Assembly (NCBI RefSeq): GCF_009380155.1
Contig: NZ_WHUV01000003.1
Span: 124,001-188,000 of the forward strand
Direction of reading: 5' to 3'
Length of the DNA: 64,000 nucleotides
From: Pseudomonas piscis
GTDB taxonomy: Bacteria; Pseudomonadota; Gammaproteobacteria; Pseudomonadales; Pseudomonadaceae
Position 1 is the stretch's first letter, and every line of letters begins with the position of its first letter. Positions 36,032-44,751 of this stretch are shown piece after piece. The position numbers were made by a program, and so were the translations under genes. The notes below the pieces were generated by a model. The model was not told the DNA's origin and searched no databases. It saw only the letters and a program-made list of their open reading frames with translations.

Positions 36032-37555
36032 TCAGGCGCTGCGCCTGGAGTGGCCCTGGGACATGTTGGAGACCACGCGGTTGCGGCCGCTGGACTTGGC
36101 CTGGTACAGGGCCTTGTCGGCGTTGCCGACCCAGTCTTCCTGGCGAGTGCCGGGGTTGCCCGACCAGGTATTGATACCGATGCTGACGGTGAGGCTGGCA
36201 ACATGTTCGGCAATGGCCGGCAGTGCTTCGACGCTGGCGCGGATCTTCTCGGCCAGCAGCGAGGCGCCGGCCGTATCGGTGCCGGGCAGGATCACCGCGA
36301 ACTCTTCGCCACCATAACGCGCGGCCAGGTCCGTAGGGCGCCCCACGCAGTCGGCAATGTTCTGCGCCACCAGGCGCAGGGCCTGATCTCCCAGGGGGTG
36401 GCCGAAACGGTCGTTGAAGGACTTGAAGTGATCGATGTCGATCATCAGCAGCGACAACGGCTGGAGCGAGCGCTGGGCCCTGGCCCATTCGTTCTTCAGG
36501 GCCAGGTCCAGGCTCCGGCGATTGGCCAGCCCGGTCAGTGCATCCACAGCGGCCAGACGCGCCAGTTCCTGCTCGGCGTTGTGCCGGCGGCGCAGCTCGC
36601 GGCATAGCAACAGGGTCAGCCACAGCAGGGCGATGCACAGGGCTCCGGTAGCACCGCTGACCAGCAGTGCGGTGCGCCGCCAGGAACCGAAGACCTCGTC
36701 GTTGGCCAGGGCGACGATGACGATCAGCGGCAGGTCGCCGACCTTGGAGAAGGTGTACAGCCGAGGCGTCTGGTCGACACTGGAAATACTGCTGAAGCTG
36801 CCATAGCCCTCGCGCAGGAAGCGCACGAAGTTCGGCCGCTGGCTGAAGTCCTTGCCCACCAGGTCGTCGGCCAGTTGCGGCTGCTGGGCCAGGAGGATGC
36901 CCTCGCGGCTGATCAGATTGATGGTGCCGTTGCGGCCGATATCGAGGCTCTTGAACAGCTGGTTGAAATAGCTCAGGCGCATGGCCGCTTCGGCAACGCC
37001 GAGGAAGTGGCCGTCTTCATCGTTGAGCCGACGGCTGAAGCTGATCCGCCAGTCCTGTTCGTTGGTGCGGGCGCGAAACGGACGACTGATCAGCATGTCC
37101 AGCGTCGGGTTCTGCAAATGGTTGCGAAAGTATTCGCGGTCGGCGAAGTTGCCTTCCCGTGGCTGCACCGAGGCCGAGTCGGCGAGCACATCGCCTTTTT
37201 TATCCAGCAGCAGGATATCGCCCTTGTACGGCGCGGCGCTGGCGCGGTCGAAGAACGCCAGGTGGCGGATGGCGGCGGAGGCATCTTGCAGGTCGCTGCG
37301 CTGGGCAGCGCTGATCAGGCCCTTGAGGGACTGGTCGTAGAGTTCGACGTTGCGCATCACGTCGGCGTCGATCAGTTGCACGATGTTGTTCGCCGCGCGA
37401 ATGGCGGCTTGCTCGGCGGCGGCGCGCTCACGGATCAGCAGGAAGGTGACGATACTGAGAATGGCCGCGACGATCAGCGAGCTGGCCAGGATCAACAGTC
37501 GTTCGGAGGTCGATGCGGATTTCCCCCGGGGGGATATCGCATTGCTCGCGCTCAT
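36032..37555 (-). CDS. Membrane diguanylate cyclase (Cache-type sensor + GGDEF)
   Basis: 507 residues from the ATG at 37555 (a GTG 18 bases upstream is possible). Membrane helix near 15-37, a periplasmic dCache-like sensor region (about 40-280, with LINRE/ISREGILLAQQPQL and FRARTNEQDWRISFSRRLND), a second helix (about 285-310), then GGDEF (about 340-500). The active site is GGEEF, and RPTD five residues before it is a complete inhibitory I-site, so it should make c-di-GMP under product inhibition. The ligand is unknown. Confidence 0.88.
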   Translation of the reverse strand: MSASNAISPRGKSASTSERLLILASSLIVAAILSIVTFLLIRERAAAEQAAIRAANNIVQLIDADVMRNVELYDQSLKGLISAAQRSDLQDASAAIRHLAFFDRASAAPYKGDILLLDKKGDVLADSASVQPREGNFADREYFRNHLQNPTLDMLISRPFRARTNEQDWRISFSRRLNDEDGHFLGVAEAAMRLSYFNQLFKSLDIGRNGTINLISREGILLAQQPQLADDLVGKDFSQRPNFVRFLREGYGSFSSISSVDQTPRLYTFSKVGDLPLIVIVALANDEVFGSWRRTALLVSGATGALCIALLWLTLLLCRELRRRHNAEQELARLAAVDALTGLANRRSLDLALKNEWARAQRSLQPLSLLMIDIDHFKSFNDRFGHPLGDQALRLVAQNIADCVGRPTDLAARYGGEEFAVILPGTDTAGASLLAEKIRASVEALPAIAEHVASLTVSIGINTWSGNPGTRQEDWVGNADKALYQAKSSGRNRVVSNMSQGHSRRSA

Positions 37556-37654
37556 GGTTCTGATTTCTACCACCTCGAGGATTTACCGGCTCTACGGGGA
37601 ACTGGCCAGGCATGCGGCCAGGCCCTCGCGCCTGTATAAATCCCACATAAACAA

Positions 37655-37679
37655 AAGGCCAGCAAAACCTGCTGGCCTT
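37655..37679 (-). terminator. Terminator of the oprD-family gene
   Basis: AAGGCCAGCA-AAACC-TGCTGGCCTT. On the minus strand it ends in a TTTTGTTT run, just beyond the porin stop codon. Confidence 0.75.
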
Positions 37680-37693
37680 CTATTTATAGCGTC

Positions 37694-39025
37694 TTAGAAC
37701 ACATTGATCGGGTAGTCGACGATCACGCGGTATTCGTCGGTGTCGTTATCCACGGCGCCGTAGCCATTGCCGCCCCGGTTGGTTGCCCATTGCAGGCGCA
37801 CCGCCAGGTCCTTGGCCTTGCCACCTTGCACCACATACTTGAGATCCAGGTCACGTTCCCAGTGCTTGGCATTCTTGCCATCGGCGCTGTACCAGTTGGC
37901 ATAACCACGGCTGTCCGGGTTGACCTTGGTCAGGTCCAGCTCGCCGCGCGAATAGGACAGCGCCGAGGTCAAGCCGGGCAGGCCGACGCCGGCGAAGTCA
38001 TAGGCGTACTTGAGCTTCCACGAGCGCTCGTTGGGGCCGTTGAAGTCCGAGTACTGCTGGGAGTTGTCCAGGTAGATGCTGTCACCCTGGGTGATGTAGT
38101 CGAACGGTGTATTGCCGTTGACCCGCTGGTAGGCGGCGGTGACGCTGTGGCTGCCTACGCCGACGGTGAAGTGCAGGCTGTAGGTGTTGTTGTCGATGTT
38201 GCCCAGCAGCGCCTTGCCGGTGTCCTGGGTGTGGTAGTAGTGCAGGCCCGGGTTGAGGCTGACCAGGTCGTTGACCGCGTAGGTGTAGTCCAGGTCGTAG
38301 TAGTACTGGTTCCAGATGTCCTTGAGCTCGGAAGCATAGAGGCTGCTGGTCAGCCCCGGCACGCCGCTCCAGGCCACCCCGGCCCAGTTCAGGTGGCGGC
38401 TTTCATCATTGCTGGGCAAGGTGCCGTAGGCGGTACCGATGCGCTTGTGGCCGCTCTGGTTGTAGAGCTTGGTGAAGCTGGCCTGGCCGCCTTCGATCAA
38501 CCAGCCGTCGAAGCTGTGGTTGGTCAGGCTCACGCCACGGAAGGTCTGCGGCAGCATGCGGCTCATGCCACCGGCGATCACCGGGTTGTTGAGAAACAGG
38601 TCACCGGCTTTCAGTTCGGTGTCGAAGGCGCGCATCTTCAGGGCCGCGCCAGCGGTGGAGAAGGAGCCCGGGGCTTTGCCGCCGTCCTTGCCGCTACGGC
38701 TGATCGGCAGGATGCTCGAACCATCGGTGCCGCCACCGCCATCGAGCTTGAGGCCGAGCATGGCATTGGCATCCACGCCGAAACCGACGGTGCCTTCGGT
38801 ATAACCGGACTGGAAAACCCCCAGGAAGCCTTGGCCCCACTCGATGTTGTCATCGTTGTGCTGCTGGCGATTGCGGTGCATGTAGTAGTTGCGAGCGTTG
38901 AGCTTGAGGCTCGAACCGGCGACGAAACCTTCGGTCGCGCTGTCCTCGGCGGCTTGTCCAAGGCTTGGGATAGTTGCAGCGATTGCAATGAATAGCGGGC
39001 TGACCTTCAGTGAAGTCCTAAACAA
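37694..39025 (-). CDS. OprD-family outer-membrane porin
   Basis: 443 residues. Signal peptide (MFRTSLKVSPLFIAIAATIPSLGQA), then the OprD start GFVAGSSLKLNARNYYMHR, the LLGFGVDANAMLGLKLDGG-type second block and repeating amphipathic strands to a terminal phenylalanine (DYPINVF), the beta-barrel insertion signal. OprD porins take up basic amino acids, carboxylates or aromatic acids; the member cannot be told from sequence. An inverted-repeat terminator follows, so it is probably monocistronic. Confidence 0.92.
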   Translation of the reverse strand: MFRTSLKVSPLFIAIAATIPSLGQAAEDSATEGFVAGSSLKLNARNYYMHRNRQQHNDDNIEWGQGFLGVFQSGYTEGTVGFGVDANAMLGLKLDGGGGTDGSSILPISRSGKDGGKAPGSFSTAGAALKMRAFDTELKAGDLFLNNPVIAGGMSRMLPQTFRGVSLTNHSFDGWLIEGGQASFTKLYNQSGHKRIGTAYGTLPSNDESRHLNWAGVAWSGVPGLTSSLYASELKDIWNQYYYDLDYTYAVNDLVSLNPGLHYYHTQDTGKALLGNIDNNTYSLHFTVGVGSHSVTAAYQRVNGNTPFDYITQGDSIYLDNSQQYSDFNGPNERSWKLKYAYDFAGVGLPGLTSALSYSRGELDLTKVNPDSRGYANWYSADGKNAKHWERDLDLKYVVQGGKAKDLAVRLQWATNRGGNGYGAVDNDTDEYRVIVDYPINVF

Positions 39026-39121
39026 CGTATTGCTCCTTTGGTGGGTGAAGATGATTTTTTATTTTGAATTCGGTGCGTTCTTGTTCTGTAGATGACGAAC
39101 GTGCCGCGGGTTTCTCCACGA

Positions 39122-39153
39122 CAAAAAAAAGCCGCTGGATTCAGCGGCTTTAA
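39122..39153 (-). terminator. Terminator after the small exported protein gene
   Basis: Read on the minus strand: AAAGCCGCTGAATCCAGCGGCTTTTTTTTG, a GC stem of 7 bases with a T8 run. Confidence 0.85.
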
Positions 39154-39215
39154 GACAACTTACTCCGGTGTAGAGCGCAGAGAAGTTATCGAGGGAAACG
39201 AGTCGGTGGCTTGGA

Positions 39216-39440
39216 TCAACTGTCCTTTCGGGCATCAGCCTTGCTGTGCTCGGCAGTGATCTTCTGGGCTTGCTGACTGTTCTGCTGCTGGGCCGCCTGG
39301 GCGATCTGTGCTTGTTCGAACGCGGCGGCGCGTGCGGCATTGCGTGCGACGAAAGCCTGGGATTCTTCGGCCATGGCGGCAGGCGCCACGAACAGGGAAG
39401 ACAAGACGAACGCGCTGGCAATACCCATGCTGTTGGACAT
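39216..39440 (-). CDS. Small exported Ala/Gln-rich protein, function unknown
   Basis: 74 residues. A clear signal peptide (MSNSMGIASAFVLSSLFVAPAAMAEE) would leave about 50 residues rich in Ala, Gln and charged residues, probably one long helix (FVARNAARAAAFEQAQIAQAAQQ). GAAGG lies 10 bases upstream of the ATG and a strong terminator follows, both of which support a real gene. It sits alone between an OprD porin and the RND/two-component unit. I do not recognise a family; the layout recalls small periplasmic metal- or stress-responsive proteins, but that is a guess. Confidence 0.7.
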   Translation of the reverse strand: MSNSMGIASAFVLSSLFVAPAAMAEESQAFVARNAARAAAFEQAQIAQAAQQQNSQQAQKITAEHSKADARKDS

Positions 39441-39615
39441 TTCTGAAGACCTTCTTGCAGTGCAAGTTCAATTCGGTACGACAAAAATATAACCACGATG
39501 AGGCTGGAAAAAGAGCCGAACAGGATAAGGACTGTTACCAAAAAAACAACAGTCAAGAGCGCGATGGTTGCAGGATTTTACTGCCTCTTGTCCCAGGTCA
39601 GGGGGCGCGGTGGTT

Positions 39616-40980
39616 TCAGCGGGGCAGGTAGAGACCGAAGGTATTGATGCCCCGGTCGCTGTGCACGAAGACGTCGCCGCCATGCATAAGGGCGATGGCC
39701 TTGACGATGGCCAGGCCCAATCCATGGTTGGCGCCACTGTTGCTGCGCGAGGCATCCACTCGATAGAAACGCTCGAACAAGCGTGGCAGGTGCTCGCTGG
39801 CGATACCCTGCCCCGGGTTGCTGACGGCGATCGCCACTTGCCGTTCCTGAACCTCGATCCGGACCCGGATCACTTCGCCGGCGGCGGTGTGCTGCACGGC
39901 GTTGCTCAGCAGGTTGATCAGCGCCCGGCGCAGGTGGGCGATCTCGATGCTGACCTGGGCGTCGCCTTCCACCTCGACCCTGACCTGGGCGTCTTCGAGG
40001 ATGAAGTCCAGGTAGTCCAGGGTGGTTGCCACCTCGGTGGCCAGGGAAGCGCTGGTGAGCTTGGTGGCCTTGCTGCCCTGGTCGGCGCTGGCCAGGAACA
40101 GCATGTCGTTGACGATCGAGCGCAAGCGCTCCAGTTCTTCGAGGTTGGATTGCAGCACTTCGAAGTAGTGTTCCGCCGAGCGTCCCCGGGTCAGGGCCAC
40201 CTGGGTCTGGCCGATCAGGTTGGTCAGTGGCGAGCGCAGCTCATGGGCCACATCGGCGTTGAACGACTCCAGGCGCGAGTAGGCCACCTCGACCCGCTCC
40301 AGGGTGGAGTTGAACGAGTTGACGAACTGGCTCAGTTCCGGCGGCAGCGGTGACAGCTGCAAGCGCCCGGAGAGCCGTGGCGGCGCCAGGCGCTGGGCCT
40401 CCTGGGACAGCTTGATCAGTGGCTTGAGGCCGATCCGCGCCACCCAGTAGCCCAGGGCCGAGGCCAGCAGCACGCCGACGATGGCCAGGCCGATCAGGGC
40501 CATCAACAGATGGTGCTGGGTCTGGTGGAAGGTATCGGTATCGATGGCGATCAAAAAGCGCAGGGGCGGGCGCTGTTCCTTGGCAGGCAGTTGGCTGACC
40601 AGCACCCGCAACGGATAGGGATGTTCCTCCAGGGTCAGGTCGCGCATGCCCAGCGGGCCTTGGGCGAAGGCGCGGATCCGTGCATCGGGGTTGCCGTATT
40701 CATAGCCCGGGTCGCCACTGATGGCCCAGAAGCGGATGCGCTTGTCTTCCTCGCTGAGCAGCTTGAGCTTGGCGTTGATCTTGGCCCAGTGCTCCGGGTT
40801 CCCGTAGCGCGTCAGGGCCGACTCCAGCACGCTGTAGCGCGCATCCAGCTCGGCTTCCGGCAGCAGGCCCAGGCCCTTGTCCACCTGTTGATAGAGCGCC
40901 CCGCCGATCAGCAGGAAGATCAGCAGCGCCACCAGGGTGAACAGCCCGCTCAGGCGCAGGGCGATGGAATTACTCGGCAC
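39616..40980 (-). CDS. Sensor histidine kinase, heavy-metal/CusS-like subgroup
   Basis: 454 residues from a GTG at 40980, 11 bases inside the response-regulator gene, with GGAG 7 bases upstream. Two membrane helices (about 8-27 and 155-178) enclose a periplasmic domain of about 125 residues. Then HAMP, the phosphorylatable histidine in VAHELRSPLTNLIGQTQVAL, and the ATPase domain with NLLSNAVQH, NPGQGI and the C-terminal HGGDVFVHSDRG. The fold and the H-box are of the CusS/CopS/IrlS type. It probably senses the substrate of the adjacent pump. Confidence 0.9.
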   Translation of the reverse strand: MPSNSIALRLSGLFTLVALLIFLLIGGALYQQVDKGLGLLPEAELDARYSVLESALTRYGNPEHWAKINAKLKLLSEEDKRIRFWAISGDPGYEYGNPDARIRAFAQGPLGMRDLTLEEHPYPLRVLVSQLPAKEQRPPLRFLIAIDTDTFHQTQHHLLMALIGLAIVGVLLASALGYWVARIGLKPLIKLSQEAQRLAPPRLSGRLQLSPLPPELSQFVNSFNSTLERVEVAYSRLESFNADVAHELRSPLTNLIGQTQVALTRGRSAEHYFEVLQSNLEELERLRSIVNDMLFLASADQGSKATKLTSASLATEVATTLDYLDFILEDAQVRVEVEGDAQVSIEIAHLRRALINLLSNAVQHTAAGEVIRVRIEVQERQVAIAVSNPGQGIASEHLPRLFERFYRVDASRSNSGANHGLGLAIVKAIALMHGGDVFVHSDRGINTFGLYLPR

Positions 40981-41647
40981 TGCGGTTCTCCAGCACATAG
41001 CCCATGCCGCGGATGGTATGCAGCAGCTTGTGTTCGAAAGGCCCGTCGAGCTTGGCCCGCAGGCGCTTGATCGCGACCTCCACGACGTTGGCGTCGCTGT
41101 CGAAATTGATGTCCCAGACCATCTCGGCAATCGCGGTCTTGGACAGGATCTCGCCCTGGCGCCGGGCCAGCACGCTGAGCAGCGAGAACTCCTTGGCGGT
41201 CAGGTCCAGGCGGGTGCCGGCGCGGCTGGCCTTGCGGCTGATCAGGTCGATCCACAGGTCGGCGATGCCGATCTGCACCGGTTCGTGGCCGCCGCTGCGT
41301 CGGGTCAGGGCCTGCAGCCGGGCCACCAGTTCGAGGAAGGAGAACGGCTTGCCCAGGTAGTCGTCGGCGCCATCGCGCAGGCCCCTGATCCGGTCTTCCA
41401 CCCGTTCGCGGGCGGTGAGCATGATCACCGGAGTCTGCTTGCGCGCGCGCAGGGCCCGCAGCACGCCGAAGCCATCCAGGCCCGGCAGCATCACGTCGAG
41501 CACTATCACTGCGTAGTCGCTTTCCAGCGCCAGGTGCAGGCCCTCGATGCCATCGCGGGCCAGGTCCACGGTGTAGCCTTGCTCGGTCAACCCGCGATGC
41601 AGGTAGTCCGCGGTTTTTTCTTCGTCTTCGATGATCAGGACGCGCAT
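40970..41647 (-). CDS. OmpR-type response regulator, CusR/CopR-like
   Basis: 225 residues. Receiver domain with acidic pocket (IIEDEE), phosphoacceptor Asp51 (VLDVMLPGLDGF), T of MLTAR and K of GKPFSF. The winged-helix DNA-binding domain (about 128-222) ends with the HTIRGMGYVLE recognition block. It starts 8 bases after the RND permease stop and overlaps the kinase, so pump and regulator form one transcription unit, a common autoregulated arrangement. Confidence 0.92.
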   Translation of the reverse strand: MRVLIIEDEEKTADYLHRGLTEQGYTVDLARDGIEGLHLALESDYAVIVLDVMLPGLDGFGVLRALRARKQTPVIMLTARERVEDRIRGLRDGADDYLGKPFSFLELVARLQALTRRSGGHEPVQIGIADLWIDLISRKASRAGTRLDLTAKEFSLLSVLARRQGEILSKTAIAEMVWDINFDSDANVVEVAIKRLRAKLDGPFEHKLLHTIRGMGYVLENRSAE

Positions 41648-41655
41648 GACCCGCC

Positions 41656-44600
41656 TCAGGAATTGGTTGCTGGCGCCAGGGCCGATCGTGGCCGGTGGAA
41701 CAGCCGCTCGAGCCACAAGTATATGACCGGGGTAGTGAACAGCGTCAGCGCCTGGCTCACCAGCAGGCCGCCGACTACGGCGATGCCCAGGGGCTGGCGC
41801 AACTCCGCGCCGGTGCCGTAGCCGAGCATCAGTGGCAGGGCGCCGAGCAGGGCGGCCAGGGTGGTCATGATGATCGGACGGAAGCGCGTGACGCAGGCCT
41901 GGTGGATCGCCTCCTGCGCAGACAGGCCGCCATTGCGCTGGGCTTCCAGGGCGAAGTCGATCATCAGGATGCCGTTCTTCTTGACGATGCCGATCAGTAG
42001 CACCAGGCCGATCAGCGCCATGATCGAGAAGTCCTGGCCACACAGCCAGAGCATCAGCAGGGCGCCCAGGCCCGCCGAGGGCAGGGTGGAGATGATGGTC
42101 AAAGGATGCACGAAGCTCTCGTACAGCACCCCGAGGATGATGTAGACCGCCACCAGCGCCGCCAGGATCAGGTACGGCTGGCTGGCCAGGGAGCTCTGGA
42201 ACGCCTGGGCCGCACCCTGGAAGTTGCCGCTGATGGCTGCCGGCATGCCGATCTCGCGCTTGGCCTGGTCGAGCAGGATCACCGCATCGCCCAAGGCCAC
42301 GCCAGGAGCAAGGTTGAACGACAGGTTGGCCGCCGGGAACATGCCGTCGTGGGCGATCGACAGCGGGCCTACGGTGGGTGCATCGAAGCGCGCCAGGGCG
42401 GAAAGCGGGACCATCTGCCCGGTCAGGGGCGAGCGCAGGTAGAAGTAGTCGAGGCTTTCGGCCTTGCCGCGTTGTTGGGTATCGAGCTCCAGGATCACGT
42501 TGTACTGGTTGACCTGGGTCTGGAATTCATTGATCTGGCGCTGGCCGAAGGCGTCGTACAACGCCTCGTCGACATCGCTGGCGGTCAGGCCGAAGCGAGC
42601 GGCGGCGACCCGGTCGATATCGATGTGGGTAATGCTGCCGCCCAGTTGCAGGTCGTTGGAGATATCGCGGAACGCCGGGTTGCCGCGCAGTTTCTCGGTC
42701 AGGCGCTGGGTCCAGGTGGCCAGGGTCGCACCGTCGTTGCTCTTGAGCACGTACTGGTATTGGGCACGGCTGGGGCCCGAGCTGAGGTTGATGTCCTGGC
42801 CGGCCCGCAGGTAGAGGGTGATGCCCGGCACCTTCATCAATTGCGGACGGATGCGATCGATGAAGGCGCTGGCGGAGACGTCTCGCTCGCCGCGTTTTTT
42901 CAGCGAGATCCAGAAGCGGCCGTTGGCGATGGTCTGGTTGCTGCCGGACACCCCCACCGAATGGGAGAACGCCTGCACCGCCGGGTCGGCGGCGACGATC
43001 TCGGCCAGGGCCTGGTGCTTCTTCACCATGTCCGGATAGGAAATATCCGCCGCGGCCTCGGTGGTGCCGAGGACGAAGCCGGTGTCTTGCACCGGGAAGA
43101 AGCCCTTGGGAATCAGGATGTAGCCGGCGATGGCCATGCCCAGGGTCAGGGCGAAGATGCCCAGCATCAGCTTCTGGTGCGCCAGGGCTCGGCGCAGGCC
43201 GCGCTCGTACAGGGCCAGCAGGCGCTCGCCGAAACCCGGCTTGCCATGGGGCGGATGCACCGGGGCACGCATGAACAGCGCGGCCAGGGTCGGCGCCAGG
43301 GTCAGCGAGACCACCACCGAGATCATGATGGTCGAGGTGGCAGTCAGGGCGAACTCCTTGAACAGCCGGCCCACCACGCCACCCATGAACAGCAGCGGAA
43401 TGAACGCCGCCACCAGGGAGAAGCTGATGGACACCACGGTGAAGCCGATTTCCCCGGCGCCCTTGATGGCCGCTTCGCGCATGCCATCGCCGGCCTCCAG
43501 GTGCCGGTGGATGTTCTCCACCACCACGATGGCATCGTCCACCACGAACCCCACGGCGATGACGATGGCCACCAGGGTCAGGTTGTTCAGGCTGAAGCCC
43601 ATCACGTACATCAGCGCGCAACTGGCGGTCAGCGACACCCCCAGCACCGTCGAGACGATCAGGGTCGCCGACCACTGGCGCAGGAACAGCGCCATCACCG
43701 CCACCACCAGCAGCACCGCGATCAGCAGGGTGATCTCCACTTCATGCAGCGAAGCGCGGATGGTCTGGGTGCGGTCCACCAGCACCTTGACCTGCACCGA
43801 GGCCGGCAGCATCGCCTCCAGGCCCGGCAGGGCGGCCTGGATCCGGTCCACGGTCTCGACGATATTGGCGCCCGGCTGGCGCGAGATCACCAGGTTGACC
43901 CCGGGCTGGTCGCCGGACCAGGCCTGGACATAGGCGTCTTCCGGGCCATCCACCACCCGGGCCACGTCCTGCAGGCGCACTGGCGCGCCGTTCTTGTAGG
44001 ACACGATCAACTGGCCGTACTCCTCGGGATGGAACAGCTGGTCGTTGGTGGACAGGGTGGAGATGCTCGAGGCGCCGTACAGTGCGCCCTTGGCCAGGTT
44101 GAGGCTGGTCTGCTGGATTGCCAGGCGGATGTCGGCCAGGGTCAGGCCGATGGCCGCCAGCTTGTCCGCCGAGGCCTGGACCCGGATGGCCGGGCGCTGC
44201 TGGCCGGTGATGTTGATCTGGCCGACCCCGTCGATCTGGCTGAGTTGCCGGGCCAGCAGGGTCTCGGCGTAGTCGCTCAGTTCGGTCCCGGGCATCTGGG
44301 TGGAGCTGATGCTGAGGATCAGCACCGGGCTGTCCGCCGGGTTGACCTTCTTCCAGGTAGGTAGCGTGGGCATGTCCTTGGGCAGCTTGCCGGCAGCGGT
44401 GTTGATCGCCGCCTGCACTTCCTGGGCGGCGGTGTCGATGCTCTTGTCCAGGGTGAATTGCAAGGTCAGCAGGCTGGTACCCAGGGCGCTGCTGGAGGTC
44501 ATCTGGGTCATGCCGGGGATGGCGCTGAATTGCACTTCCAGGGGCGTGGCCACCGAGGAGGCCATGGTGTCCGGGCTGGCCCCGGGCAAGGCCGCCGAGA

Positions 44601-44751
44601 CCTGGATGGTGGGGAACTCGGCCTCCGGCAATGGTGCCACCGGCAGGCGCGGGAAGGCGATCAGCCCCAGCAGCACCAGGGCGAAGGTCAACAGGACGGT
44701 GGCCACTGGATGGTCGACGCACCAGGCGGAAATCGAGCCATGGCCTTTCAT
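41656..44751 (-). CDS. RND efflux permease (MdtB/MdtC-like)
   Basis: 1031 residues, the full AcrB-family length: twelve membrane helices with large periplasmic loops after helices 1 and 7. The proton-relay pair is in GFVVDDAIVVVENIHRHLEAG (helix 4). The N-terminal PVATVLLTFALVLLGLIAFPRLPVAPLPEAEFPTI and the C-terminal TRFRPIIMTTLAALLGALPLMLGYGTGAELRQPLG are typical. It resembles the multidrug MdtB/MdtC group more than the metal pumps. Only one permease is encoded here, and no outer-membrane channel. It overlaps the adaptor gene by 4 bases. Confidence 0.92.
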   Translation of the reverse strand: MKGHGSISAWCVDHPVATVLLTFALVLLGLIAFPRLPVAPLPEAEFPTIQVSAALPGASPDTMASSVATPLEVQFSAIPGMTQMTSSSALGTSLLTLQFTLDKSIDTAAQEVQAAINTAAGKLPKDMPTLPTWKKVNPADSPVLILSISSTQMPGTELSDYAETLLARQLSQIDGVGQINITGQQRPAIRVQASADKLAAIGLTLADIRLAIQQTSLNLAKGALYGASSISTLSTNDQLFHPEEYGQLIVSYKNGAPVRLQDVARVVDGPEDAYVQAWSGDQPGVNLVISRQPGANIVETVDRIQAALPGLEAMLPASVQVKVLVDRTQTIRASLHEVEITLLIAVLLVVAVMALFLRQWSATLIVSTVLGVSLTASCALMYVMGFSLNNLTLVAIVIAVGFVVDDAIVVVENIHRHLEAGDGMREAAIKGAGEIGFTVVSISFSLVAAFIPLLFMGGVVGRLFKEFALTATSTIMISVVVSLTLAPTLAALFMRAPVHPPHGKPGFGERLLALYERGLRRALAHQKLMLGIFALTLGMAIAGYILIPKGFFPVQDTGFVLGTTEAAADISYPDMVKKHQALAEIVAADPAVQAFSHSVGVSGSNQTIANGRFWISLKKRGERDVSASAFIDRIRPQLMKVPGITLYLRAGQDINLSSGPSRAQYQYVLKSNDGATLATWTQRLTEKLRGNPAFRDISNDLQLGGSITHIDIDRVAAARFGLTASDVDEALYDAFGQRQINEFQTQVNQYNVILELDTQQRGKAESLDYFYLRSPLTGQMVPLSALARFDAPTVGPLSIAHDGMFPAANLSFNLAPGVALGDAVILLDQAKREIGMPAAISGNFQGAAQAFQSSLASQPYLILAALVAVYIILGVLYESFVHPLTIISTLPSAGLGALLMLWLCGQDFSIMALIGLVLLIGIVKKNGILMIDFALEAQRNGGLSAQEAIHQACVTRFRPIIMTTLAALLGALPLMLGYGTGAELRQPLGIAVVGGLLVSQALTLFTTPVIYLWLERLFHRPRSALAPATNS

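Noticed and set aside
40981..41130. Longer start for the histidine kinase that would give 504 residues
   Set aside because: The extra 50 residues lie in the response-regulator gene in another frame and would precede the membrane helix with Ser/Arg-rich nonsense; the GTG at 40980 has a good ribosome-binding site.
42106..44364. A 752-codon open frame on the plus strand opposite the RND permease gene
   Set aside because: It mirrors the real gene in the antisense frame, a common effect of high-GC third positions; it has no recognisable domain, and the minus-strand permease is unambiguous.
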